NCBI RefSeq assembly: GCF_900143065.1
Contig: NZ_FRCX01000002.1
Span: 558,001 to 622,000 of the forward strand
Direction of reading: 5' to 3'
Source: Duganella sacchari
GTDB taxonomy: Bacteria > Pseudomonadota > Gammaproteobacteria > Burkholderiales > Burkholderiaceae_D
DNA length: 64,000 nt
This document shows positions 49,555 through 57,918 of this stretch, piece by piece. Positions within the stretch are counted from its first letter, which is position 1. Every line of letters starts with the position of its first letter. The notes under the pieces are model-generated. The model did not search any database. It was not told the DNA's origin and saw only the letters and a program-made list of their open reading frames with translations. A program made the position numbers and the translations under genes.

Positions 49555-52140
49555 TTAGACCTTGACCGTATCGGCGACAGCGCGGAACTCTTCGATCTGG
49601 TCGAAGTTCATGTAGCGATAGATCTTGTCAGCGTTCTGGTCGATCACGCCGATGTGCGACATGTACTCTTCCTTGGTCGGGATGCGGCCCAGTGCCGAGC
49701 ACACCGCCGCCAGTTCCGCCGAACCCAGGTACACATTGGTTTCCAGACCCAGACGGTTCGGGAAGTTACGGGTCGAGGTCGACATCACAGTAGCACCCTT
49801 GCGGATCTGCGCCTGGTTACCCATGCACAGCGAGCAGCCCGGCATTTCCATGCGGGCGCCGGTGCGGCCCAGCGTACCGTAGTGGCCTTCGGCGGTCAGC
49901 TGTTGCGCATCCATCTTGGTCGGCGGTGCGATCCACAGACGCACCGGGATATCCGATTTGCCTTCCAGGACTTTGGACGCCGCGCGGAAGTGACCGATGT
50001 TGGTCATGCACGAACCAACGAACACGTCGTCGATCTTGTCGCCGGCCACATCAGCCAGGGTCTTGACGTCGTCCGGATCGTTCGGGCAGGCGACGATAGG
50101 CTCGTGGATGTCGGCCAGATCGATTTCGATGACCGCTGCGTATTCGGCGTCCGCATCCGGCGACAGCAGGTTCGGGTTGGCCAGCCATGCTTCCATGGCC
50201 TTGATACGGCGTTCCAGCGTGCGCTTGTCCTGGTAGTTATTGGCGATCATCCACTTCATCAGCGTGATGTTCGAGGTCATGTACTCGATGATCGGCTCTT
50301 TATCCAGGTGCACGGTGCAACCAGCAGCCGAACGCTCTGCCGACGCATCGGACAGCTCGAATGCCTGTTCCACTTTCAGTTTCGGCAGACCTTCGATTTC
50401 CAGGATACGGCCGGAGAAGATGTTCTTCTTGCCTTTCTTATCCACGGTCAGCAGGCCTTGCTGGATCGCGTACAGCGGAATCGCGTTGACCAGGTCACGC
50501 AGGGTCACGCCTGGCTGCATTTCGCCTTTGAAGCGCACCAGTACCGACTCCGGCATATCCAGCGGCATGACGCCGGTGGCGGCGGCAAACGCCACCAGGC
50601 CGGAACCTGCCGGGAACGAGATACCGATAGGGAAACGGGTGTGCGAGTCGCCGCCGGTGCCGACGGTATCCGGCATCAGCAGACGGTTCAGCCACGAGTG
50701 GATCACGCCGTCGCCTGGACGCAGTGCCACGCCGCCGCGGTTTTCAATGAAGGTTGGCAGTTCGCGGTGCATCTTCACGTCGACGATTTTTGGATACGCC
50801 GCAGTGTGGCAGAACGATTGCATCACCAGGTCCGCCGAGAAGCCCAGGCAAGCCAGATCTTTCAGCTCGTCGCGGGTCATCGGGCCGGTGGTGTCTTGCG
50901 AACCCACGGTGGTCATATTCGGTTCGCAGTAGGTGCCTGGACGGATGCCCTGGCCTTCTGGCATGCCGCAAGCACGGCCAACCATCTTCTGCGCCAGCGA
51001 GAAACCCTTGCCGGTGTCGGCCGGGTTCTGCGGCAGGCGGAACAGCGTCGATGCTGGCAGGCCCAGCGTTTCGCGCGCCTTGGTGGTCAGACCACGGCCG
51101 ATAATCAGCGGAATACGGCCACCGGCACGGACTTCGTCAAACAGCACGTCGGATTTCACCTTGAATTCGGCGATGACAACGCCGTTCTTCAGGGCCTTGC
51201 CTTCGTATGGACGCAGTTCGATCACGTCGCCCATTTCCATTTGGGTCACATCCAGCTCAATCGGCAGTGCGCCCGCATCTTCCATGGTGTTGTAGAAGAT
51301 AGGAGCGATCTTGGTGCCCAGGCAGACGCCGCCGAAACGCTTGTTCGGAATGAATGGAATGTCTTCGCCGGTGAACCACAGCACCGAGTTGGTCGCGGAT
51401 TTACGCGACGAACCGGTACCGACCACGTCGCCAACGTAGGCCACCAGGTTGCCCTTGGCTTTCAGCGCTTCCAGCTGCTTCAGCGGACCGACCTTGCCTG
51501 GCTCTTCAGGATTGATGCCTGGGCGTGGATTTTTCAGCATCGCCAGTGCGTGCATCGGAATGTCAGGACGGGTGGTGGCGTCAGGTGCTGGCGACAGATC
51601 GTCGGTATTGGTTTCGCCGGAAACCTTGAACACGGTCAGGGTCAGGCTCTGTGGTACTTCCGGACGCGAGGTGAACCACTCGGCATCCGCCCACGATTGC
51701 AGCACGCCCTTGGCGCGCGCATTGCCTTTGTCGGCCAGTTCCTTGACGTCGTGGAAGTAGTCGAACATCAGCAGGGTTTTCTTCAGGCCTTCAGCGGCGA
51801 CGTCGCCGACCACCGCGTCATCCAGCAGATCGATCATCGGCTTGATGTTGAAACCGCCCAGCATGGTGCCCAGCAGCTGGGTCGCCAGTTCGCGCGAAAT
51901 CAGCGGCGAGGTTTCGGTGCCCTTGGCAACGGCGGTCAGGAAGGCGGACTTGACCTTGGCGGCATCGTCCACGCCCGCAGGTACGCGGTTGGTGATCAGA
52001 TCGACCAGGAATTGTTCTTCACCGGCAGGTGGGTTCTTCAGCAGTTCCACCAGGTCGGTGGTCTGGGCTGCGGACAGCGGCAGCGGAGGAATACCAAGGG
52101 ATGCACGTTCGGCAACGTGGTCACGATAAGCAGCTAACAT
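49555..52140 (-). CDS. acnB: Bifunctional aconitate hydratase 2 / 2-methylisocitrate dehydratase AcnB
   Basis: Cytoplasmic TCA-cycle [4Fe-4S] enzyme interconverting citrate and isocitrate, 861 aa, very close to E. coli AcnB. The N-terminal HEAT-like domain starts [20 protein letters not shown]. The cluster Cys lie in [16 protein letters not shown] and the late [12 protein letters not shown], and [20 protein letters not shown] is the conserved substrate loop. ATG 52140 is chosen since the longer frame (to 52215) reads through the promoter region. It has a strong terminator. Iron-dependent, but otherwise not part of the siderophore locus. Confidence 0.97.
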   Translation of the reverse strand: MLAAYRDHVAERASLGIPPLPLSAAQTTDLVELLKNPPAGEEQFLVDLITNRVPAGVDDAAKVKSAFLTAVAKGTETSPLISRELATQLLGTMLGGFNIKPMIDLLDDAVVGDVAAEGLKKTLLMFDYFHDVKELADKGNARAKGVLQSWADAEWFTSRPEVPQSLTLTVFKVSGETNTDDLSPAPDATTRPDIPMHALAMLKNPRPGINPEEPGKVGPLKQLEALKAKGNLVAYVGDVVGTGSSRKSATNSVLWFTGEDIPFIPNKRFGGVCLGTKIAPIFYNTMEDAGALPIELDVTQMEMGDVIELRPYEGKALKNGVVIAEFKVKSDVLFDEVRAGGRIPLIIGRGLTTKARETLGLPASTLFRLPQNPADTGKGFSLAQKMVGRACGMPEGQGIRPGTYCEPNMTTVGSQDTTGPMTRDELKDLACLGFSADLVMQSFCHTAAYPKIVDVKMHRELPTFIENRGGVALRPGDGVIHSWLNRLLMPDTVGTGGDSHTRFPIGISFPAGSGLVAFAAATGVMPLDMPESVLVRFKGEMQPGVTLRDLVNAIPLYAIQQGLLTVDKKGKKNIFSGRILEIEGLPKLKVEQAFELSDASAERSAAGCTVHLDKEPIIEYMTSNITLMKWMIANNYQDKRTLERRIKAMEAWLANPNLLSPDADAEYAAVIEIDLADIHEPIVACPNDPDDVKTLADVAGDKIDDVFVGSCMTNIGHFRAASKVLEGKSDIPVRLWIAPPTKMDAQQLTAEGHYGTLGRTGARMEMPGCSLCMGNQAQIRKGATVMSTSTRNFPNRLGLETNVYLGSAELAAVCSALGRIPTKEEYMSHIGVIDQNADKIYRYMNFDQIEEFRAVADTVKV

Positions 52141-52200
52141 AAGAGATCTCGTCAGGTTGATTGCAGGGCAGGCAATGAGCGACCGCCTGTTCTGAGCGCT

Positions 52201-52228
52201 ATTGTACATCAACAACTCTTATATAAGA
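52201..52228 (-). promoter_or_regulatory. acnB promoter with palindrome TCTTATATAAGA
   Basis: The minus strand has TACAAT (52206-52201) as -10. The 12-bp perfect palindrome TCTTATATAAGA (52217-52228) overlaps where the -35 would be, about 60 bp before the acnB start. It fits an operator for a TCA-cycle regulator; the protein is not known from this window. Confidence 0.45.
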
Positions 52229-52343
52229 CATATAATAGGAGACGCCACCGCAGTTTTTGCCACATTCGATGCACAAAAGCACTTGAGCTCTACTGTTGGG
52301 CTACGCACAGTGACGCCGGCGGAGTCCGGGCAGAATCGTGTTC

Positions 52344-53561
52344 ATGGCAAAAACACCAACATACTCCTCCAGGCCATCTACCCTGCCCGCCCCGGAACAA
52401 CGGCGCCCTTTGTTACTACGGCGACGCGACGCCAAAATGGCCAGGTCGCCGCATGCCTATGTACGGGGCAATACCGCACAGTATTACGACTGGCTGCACT
52501 CGCTGGCAGGACAACGGCTGCCGCGTGGGCCGGCGATCTGGATCTGCGGCGACTGCCACGTGGGCAATCTGGGGCCAGTGGCCGATTTCGACGGCAAGGT
52601 GCAACTCGAATTACGCGATTTCGACCAGACCACCATCGGCAACCCCACCCATGATCTGATCCGGCTTGGCCTGTCACTGGCAACAGCGGCACGGGGCTCG
52701 TCGCTGCCGGGCGTGGTCACAGCGCATATGCTACAGCACATGCTGCTCGGATACCAGCGGGCGTTTTATCCCGGCCACGATGGCCTGGTCGCCAAGCCTG
52801 GCGTGGTCAAGTCCGCGCTGCGCCACGCCCAGCAGCGGTCATGGCGCATGCTGGCGCGGGAGCGCGCCATCGACGTGCGCCAGACTATCCCGCTCGGCAA
52901 GAACTTCTGGCCCCTGAGCGAGGCGGAACGCGCCGCCATTGCAGAGCTGTTTGCCGACCCGCTCGTCATGGAGCACATCACCGGCAGCCGTGCTGTAGGC
53001 GACACCGACGCCGAGGCACCGCAAGCCACCGTGCTGGATGCCGCCTACTGGGTCAAGGGTTGCAGCTCGCTAGGCCTGCTGCGCTACGCGGTACTGGTGG
53101 ATTTCAATGGCGCGCACTGCCTGGTCGACATCAAGGAAGCGGTGGCGGCCACCAGTCCGCGCTACCGCCGCATCAGCATGCCGCGCGATAACGCCCGGCG
53201 CGTGGTTGAAGGCGCCAGCCACCTGTCGCCCTCGCTGGGGCAGCGCATGGTGGCGCGCCGCTTCATGGAGCGCGGCGTATTCGTGCGCCAGCTGATGCCG
53301 CAAGACCTGAAACTGGAAATTGAGCAGCTCGATATCCATGACGCGGTACGCACCGCAAGCTACCTGGCCTACGTGGTCGGCCGCGCCCACGCCGCGCAAA
53401 TGGACAGTGGCGTCCGCGCCCAGTGGCTGCAGGAGTTGATGGCCAATCCCGGCAAGATCACCGGCACGCCGGAATGGCTGTGGCAAAGCGTGGTGCAACT
53501 GGTCGCCAGCCACGAGGCGGGCTATCTGGAGCACTGCCGCCAGTACGCCATGTCCGCCTAA
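52344..53561 (+). CDS. DUF2252 family protein
   Basis: 405-aa soluble protein of the DUF2252 family, recognisable from RSPHAYVRGNTAQYYDWL, ICGDCHVGNLGPVADFDG and ELRDFDQTTIGNPTHDLIRL. The family has a kinase/phosphotransferase-like look (GDxHxxN and DFD motifs) but no established reaction. ATG 52344 is preferred to GTG 52338 two codons upstream. It is divergent from acnB. It precedes a catalase-like gene by 68 bp and may share its transcript. Confidence 0.88.
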   Translation: MAKTPTYSSRPSTLPAPEQRRPLLLRRRDAKMARSPHAYVRGNTAQYYDWLHSLAGQRLPRGPAIWICGDCHVGNLGPVADFDGKVQLELRDFDQTTIGNPTHDLIRLGLSLATAARGSSLPGVVTAHMLQHMLLGYQRAFYPGHDGLVAKPGVVKSALRHAQQRSWRMLARERAIDVRQTIPLGKNFWPLSEAERAAIAELFADPLVMEHITGSRAVGDTDAEAPQATVLDAAYWVKGCSSLGLLRYAVLVDFNGAHCLVDIKEAVAATSPRYRRISMPRDNARRVVEGASHLSPSLGQRMVARRFMERGVFVRQLMPQDLKLEIEQLDIHDAVRTASYLAYVVGRAHAAQMDSGVRAQWLQELMANPGKITGTPEWLWQSVVQLVASHEAGYLEHCRQYAMSA

Positions 53562-53629
53562 AGCAACGCCATTTTTTTAAACAAAAAAAGCACCATCGTG
53601 CGTTTTCAATCCCAACTACCGAGGAAATT

Positions 53630-54715
53630 GTGAGCCCCATACTTTACACACCAGACATTGAAGTCATCGATGAAGAAGAGCGCACACTCATCAACCAGAT
53701 CGTTGAACAGATGGGCGCCACCTCACGCTGCGCCTTCGAACGCCACCGCCATGCACTGCGCGATGCCCATGCCAAGTCGAACGGCCTGCTCAAAGGGCAG
53801 CTCACGGTGCATGCCGATTTGCCCGACGAATTGCGCCAGGGCCTGTTCGCCCAGCCGCGCACCTACGACGTGGTCGCCAGGCTGTCGTCGGCGCCGGGCG
53901 ATATCCATTCCGATGCCATCCCGGCAGCGCGTGGCTTTGCGCTGAAGATCATCGGCGTCGAAGGTGAGCGGCTGACGCCCGATATCGGTGGCCACAACCA
54001 GGACTTCCTGATGGTGAACTTCCCTGCCCTCGCCTTCGGCACCATCGCCAAATACAAACGCATGCTGACGCTGCTGGAGGCCAATGCCCATGCGCCCGAC
54101 ACCTTCCAACGGCTGGTGGCCGGTACCGCCCACGGCGCCAAGCAGGTGGTCGAAGCATTGGGCGGCACGCCGGGCGCTACCCTGGACGGACTCGCGCGCG
54201 ACAATCACCATCCGCTGGGCGAGACCTACCATACCCAGGCCGCCATCCGCTTCGGCGACTACATCGCCAAGCTGGCACTGCATCCCAGCTCGGCCAGTGT
54301 GCGCCAATTGACCGGCCAGCCGGTGGACGACATCGCCTACGCAGGCATGCGCGATGCAGTCGCAGCACATTTTGCCCAGCACGGCGCCGAGTACACGCTG
54401 TCGGCTCAGCTATGCACCGATCTGGCCAGCATGCCGGTGGAAGATGCCGCTGTCACCTGGCCGGAACATGCCTCGCCGCACCGCCCGCTTGCCACGCTGC
54501 GCTTCGCGCCGCAGTCCACCGCCCATCCGGCGCGCCAGGTCTATGGTGACGACGTCTTGTCGTTCAACCCATGGAACGGCATCGTTGCGCACCAGCCGCT
54601 TGGCGGCATCATGCGTATCCGCCGATTTGCCTACGAACGCTCCACTGCCTTCCGCCATGCGATGAACGCGCAGCCGCGCGTTGAGCCGGGCCAGGCTTCC
54701 GATATTCCCGATTGA
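53630..54715 (+). CDS. Catalase-family haem protein (SrpA/catalase-related peroxidase type)
   Basis: 361 aa, clearly shorter than true catalases. Family segments visible: LLKGQLTVHADLPDELRQGL, RLSSAPGDIHSDAIPAARGF, the distal Asn region GGHNQDFLMVNFPAL and the C-terminal DVLSFNPWNGIVAHQPLGG. The usual catalase haem Tyr motif was not found with certainty. The start is GTG 53630 with GAGGAAATT directly upstream; the longer frame lacks similarity. It lies in a cluster with an unknown gene and a Dyp peroxidase, which suggests a peroxide or haem-linked oxidation unit. Confidence 0.85.
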   Translation: MSPILYTPDIEVIDEEERTLINQIVEQMGATSRCAFERHRHALRDAHAKSNGLLKGQLTVHADLPDELRQGLFAQPRTYDVVARLSSAPGDIHSDAIPAARGFALKIIGVEGERLTPDIGGHNQDFLMVNFPALAFGTIAKYKRMLTLLEANAHAPDTFQRLVAGTAHGAKQVVEALGGTPGATLDGLARDNHHPLGETYHTQAAIRFGDYIAKLALHPSSASVRQLTGQPVDDIAYAGMRDAVAAHFAQHGAEYTLSAQLCTDLASMPVEDAAVTWPEHASPHRPLATLRFAPQSTAHPARQVYGDDVLSFNPWNGIVAHQPLGGIMRIRRFAYERSTAFRHAMNAQPRVEPGQASDIPD

Positions 54716-54727
54716 AAGGACACTCCC

Positions 54728-55426
54728 ATGACTGACCACAGTACCGACCCACGCCTGGCCGACGAATCGGCCCTGCAAGCCATCCGCCGCAAGATCGACG
54801 CGGTCGCCCATGATGCACCCCACCTGGCGAAAATCGCGCTGGAAGCCCTGGTGCGCAAACATAACCCGGACCTCAAGGGCAGCGCCAGCTCCGCCGGGCG
54901 CGCGGGCAAGCAGTCCGGCAACGTCTCCGAACTCACGGCCATCGCGCCGCTCAAGCCTGGCGGCGCCGAGCGCCTGCGGCGGATTTTCGACCTGACCAAC
55001 GGCAATATGGATGGCGCGCAGCGGGTCTCCACGCTGCACGATATGCGCTTCGTGTTCTTTGACAACGATACGCGCATCCTGTTCGCCACCACCTACGACG
55101 GCGACTGGGACAGCTACATCAACGACTTCGCTACCAAGATTCCGGAATTGATGGATCTGCTGTTTGCCAATATCGAGGGCTGGCCTGGCATCGACAGCCC
55201 GGCCGTGAAAGACTTCATCGCCGGCCATCAGATTGACGCGGCGGGCTGGTTTGTCGCCAATCCGCAGGTCACGGTGGTGGACACCCGCCGCTTCCAGCGC
55301 ATGGACAAGGCGCTCAATGCCTTCCTTGACCAGATGTCGCGCCAGCCGCCGCAGGACGAAGCCACCCGCCAGGCACTCAATCAGTTGAGTACCGCCTTGT
55401 CCCAGCCGAAAGGAGTGGATTACTGA
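54728..55426 (+). CDS. Conserved unknown protein between catalase-like and Dyp-peroxidase genes
   Basis: 232 aa, not recognised. There is no signal peptide or membrane helix. The middle (about residues 68-160) reads LTAIAPLKPGGAERLRRIFD... and FVFFDNDTRILFATTYDGDW and looks like an alpha+beta barrel (ferredoxin-like) domain similar in style to dimeric barrel or Dyp-fold proteins. It lies 12 bp after the catalase-like gene and 1 bp before the Dyp gene, so it is probably co-expressed and may bind or assist the peroxidase. Confidence 0.75.
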   Translation: MTDHSTDPRLADESALQAIRRKIDAVAHDAPHLAKIALEALVRKHNPDLKGSASSAGRAGKQSGNVSELTAIAPLKPGGAERLRRIFDLTNGNMDGAQRVSTLHDMRFVFFDNDTRILFATTYDGDWDSYINDFATKIPELMDLLFANIEGWPGIDSPAVKDFIAGHQIDAAGWFVANPQVTVVDTRRFQRMDKALNAFLDQMSRQPPQDEATRQALNQLSTALSQPKGVDY

Positions 55427-55427
55427 T

Positions 55428-56798
55428 ATGGCTTTCCTCACCGATCTCACAGCGCGCTTCAAGCGCGAACACGTCACACTGGCGCTCGATGATATCCAGG
55501 CCCTGATCCTGCGTTCCCGCCCGGAGCCATATGTCGGCCTGCATGCCATGCTGCATATCGACGACGCCGAAGGCGGACGTGACCTGATACGCCGCATGGC
55601 GGAACACATTCCATCAGCCGCCGGCTGGACCGATGACCGCGAAGCCTGGATGGGCATGGCGCTAAGCTTCCAGGGCCTGAAGGCGCTGGAAGTGCCGCAG
55701 GCTTCGCTGGACAGCTTCCCGCTGCCGTTCCAGCAAGGCATGGCGCAGCGTTCCGAGCAGCTGCGCGATGTCGGCAGCAACGCACCGGAGCACTGGGACC
55801 CGGCATTCCAGCCGGGCACCTGCCACCTGGCGCTGACGATTTATGCGCGCGACCAGGCCGCGCTGGACGTGGCAAAAGCCAAGGCCATGGACGAACTGGG
55901 CCGCTCGCACGGCGTCACGCTGGTGGCACAGCATGCTTTCGGCGCCGACGCCGATGCCAAGAATCCGTTTGGCTTCCGCGACTCCATTTCGCAGCCGTCC
56001 ATCGCCGGCAGCGGCATCGCGCCCACGCCTGGACAGGAACGCGCCATCGCCGCCGGAGAGTTCATCCTGGGTGAAAACAGCGAAACGGGCGCGCCGGTGG
56101 CCATGCCTGATCCAACCGAGCTCGGCCGGAACGGCTCTTTTGTGGTGCTGCGCAAGTATCAAAGCCAGGTCGGCGCCTTCAATGACTTCATCCGCAACCA
56201 GGCGAGCAGCGAGGCCGACGAAGAATTATTGGCCGCCAAAATGGTCGGCCGCTGGCGCAGCGGCGCCCCGCTGGTGATGTCGCCGGACCACGACGATGCC
56301 ACCCTCGGCGCAGATCCCGGCCGGAATAACGATTTCGATTTTTCCAAGGACCCGCGCGGCCTGCTGTGTCCGCACGCCGCGCATATGCGGCGCCTGAATC
56401 CGCGTGACAGCCAGCTGACCATCCTCACTGACATCAATATCCACCGGATCATTCGCCGCTCCTCGACCTTTGGTCCCAAGTGGCAGCGCAGCCTGACGGC
56501 GCAAGATGACAAGGGCGACAGCGGCATATTTTTCATTTTTATCAGCGCCCGTGCCTACGACACCATCGAGTTCTTCCAGCAGGAATGGATCAACCGCGGC
56601 AACTTCATCGACCTCGGCGAGGAGCGCGACCCGCTCGTGGGGCTGCAGGAGCCGCCAGGCAGTTTCACCATTCCGGAAACGCCGGTGCGCCGCCGGATAG
56701 ACGGTGTGAACACCTTCAACCGCCTGCGCGGCGGTGAGTACCTGTTCATGCCGTCGCTGAGCGCGCTGCGCTGGATAGGAAATGCCGACTGGCGTTAA
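55428..56798 (+). CDS. Dyp-type haem peroxidase
   Basis: 456 aa. The distal Asp motif appears as GFRDSISQPSIAGSG (usual form GFxDGxxNP, here Gly changed to Ser). The proximal haem His is probably in CPHAAHMRRLNPRDS, and the downstream RRSSTFGP and GIFFIFISARAYDTIEFFQQ complete the fold. No signal peptide, so probably cytoplasmic. It follows the unknown gene by 1 bp. Substrates of such enzymes range from dyes to lignin fragments; none can be assigned. Confidence 0.9.
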   Translation: MAFLTDLTARFKREHVTLALDDIQALILRSRPEPYVGLHAMLHIDDAEGGRDLIRRMAEHIPSAAGWTDDREAWMGMALSFQGLKALEVPQASLDSFPLPFQQGMAQRSEQLRDVGSNAPEHWDPAFQPGTCHLALTIYARDQAALDVAKAKAMDELGRSHGVTLVAQHAFGADADAKNPFGFRDSISQPSIAGSGIAPTPGQERAIAAGEFILGENSETGAPVAMPDPTELGRNGSFVVLRKYQSQVGAFNDFIRNQASSEADEELLAAKMVGRWRSGAPLVMSPDHDDATLGADPGRNNDFDFSKDPRGLLCPHAAHMRRLNPRDSQLTILTDINIHRIIRRSSTFGPKWQRSLTAQDDKGDSGIFFIFISARAYDTIEFFQQEWINRGNFIDLGEERDPLVGLQEPPGSFTIPETPVRRRIDGVNTFNRLRGGEYLFMPSLSALRWIGNADWR

Positions 56799-56807
56799 GT
56801 AGGCAAC

Positions 56808-56836
56808 GCCAGCCTCCACATTCGCTTGAGGCTGGC
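56808..56836 (+). terminator. Hairpin after the Dyp peroxidase gene
   Basis: GCCAGCCTC (56808-56816), 11-nt loop, GAGGCTGGC (56828-56836), ten bases after the stop. No T run follows, so it may instead protect the 3' end of the mRNA. Confidence 0.5.
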
Positions 56837-56897
56837 CGCCGTTGCGTATATGCTAAACAGCAGGATGGCGGCCCACAAACCAGCGGGAGAGCTCGAG

Positions 56898-57266
56898 ATG
56901 ACGGAAATATTGAAGCCCAATCAAGAGAATCAAACGCCAGAGCCGCCGGCCATACCGTTCCGCACCCTGCTCTACCGGTTCATCTTCTTCGACTGGCTAT
57001 TCCGCGACGTCAATGCGGCACGTAACCGGTTTGAGCGCCACGCGGCGCTGCAGCACAACAAATACATGAGCCGCTACCTGCCGGTCTACCTGCGCCGCTG
57101 GAGCATGCTGGCCACGTTCGACTTCGGGCTGGGATTTTTGTTTGAGCGCGGTTTGCAGGCCACCATGCTGTCGGCCTGCTTCTTCACCTGGTCATGTATG
57201 ACACTGGCCGGCATGGCAGTGATTGTGGTAGCGTGGGTATTTCTGACCTTCGGCCGTTTTTCTTGA
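56898..57266 (+). CDS. Small membrane protein of unknown function
   Basis: 122 aa, not recognised. A charged cytoplasmic N-terminal half (RFIFFDWLFRDVNAARNRFE) is followed by one or two membrane helices at the C-terminus (ATMLSACFFTWSCMTLAGMA, VIVVAWVFLTF). ATG 56898 has GGGAG upstream; the longer frame starts with TTG inside the hairpin. Its stop overlaps the ATG of the next lipoprotein gene (TGATG). Confidence 0.75.
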   Translation: MTEILKPNQENQTPEPPAIPFRTLLYRFIFFDWLFRDVNAARNRFERHAALQHNKYMSRYLPVYLRRWSMLATFDFGLGFLFERGLQATMLSACFFTWSCMTLAGMAVIVVAWVFLTFGRFS

Positions 57267-57916
57267 TGCAATCAATCCAGCAGTGCTTCCTCTTCGCCTT
57301 CACCTTATTCCTGACCGGCTGTGCCGGCACCCCGAGCCGGGCTGACCTGCCGGCAGAAAAAACGCCGTACACCGTGCATGTGGTGCAGTACGGCTGGCAT
57401 ACCGCGCTGCTGTTTGACGGCCCGTCCTTCCTGGCCCGCAGCACCAAATTGGGGCACGATTTCAAGGACCACAAGTACATGCTGGTCGGCTGGGGCGATG
57501 GCGAGTATTTTGTGGAAGACCACCCCAGCATGGGCCAGGCCGTCAAGGCGCTGGTGGCGTCCGACTATCCTGCCTTGCAGGTAGGCGGCCGCGAGACCAA
57601 TCCACCACTGGGCGTGGCAGCCGGAGACAGCGTCGCGCTGGCAGTCACGGAAAGCGGCTATGCGCAACTGGTTGCCTACGTTGACCGCAGCATTGCCGCC
57701 GATGCGGACGGCAAGCCGGTTTACCTCGGCAAGCAGGTGGCCAACCTGAACCTGTTCTACAAGGCCACCGGCAATTACAGCATGTTCAACAACTGCAACT
57801 CATGGCTGGTTGGCGCGCTGCGGGCCGCCGGCTTGCCGGTATCGGGCATCAACCTGACTGCCCGCAGCGTCTTCGAGCAAGCCGAGCGCATTTCTGCGCT
57901 CCAGCGGCAGAAGTAG
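57266..57916 (+). CDS. DUF2459 (TIGR02117-type) lipoprotein
   Basis: 216 aa with a lipoprotein signal LFAFTLFLTGCAGTPS (Cys in LTGC). The family core contains VVQYGWHTALLF, MLVGWGDGEYFVE and the conserved NNCNSWLVGALRAAG. The Cys/His pattern (YGWH...NNCNSW) looks like a cysteine-hydrolase arrangement, but no activity is established. ATG 57266 overlaps the preceding stop. It is convergent with the MFS gene, leaving two bases between stops. Confidence 0.85.
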   Translation: MQSIQQCFLFAFTLFLTGCAGTPSRADLPAEKTPYTVHVVQYGWHTALLFDGPSFLARSTKLGHDFKDHKYMLVGWGDGEYFVEDHPSMGQAVKALVASDYPALQVGGRETNPPLGVAAGDSVALAVTESGYAQLVAYVDRSIAADADGKPVYLGKQVANLNLFYKATGNYSMFNNCNSWLVGALRAAGLPVSGINLTARSVFEQAERISALQRQK

Positions 57917-57918
57917 TT

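Noticed and set aside
49306..52137. Long open frame (943 codons) on the plus strand opposite acnB
   Set aside because: It is antisense to a full-length, well-conserved AcnB and its translation is His/Gln/Arg-rich without any family motif; a GC-codon shadow.
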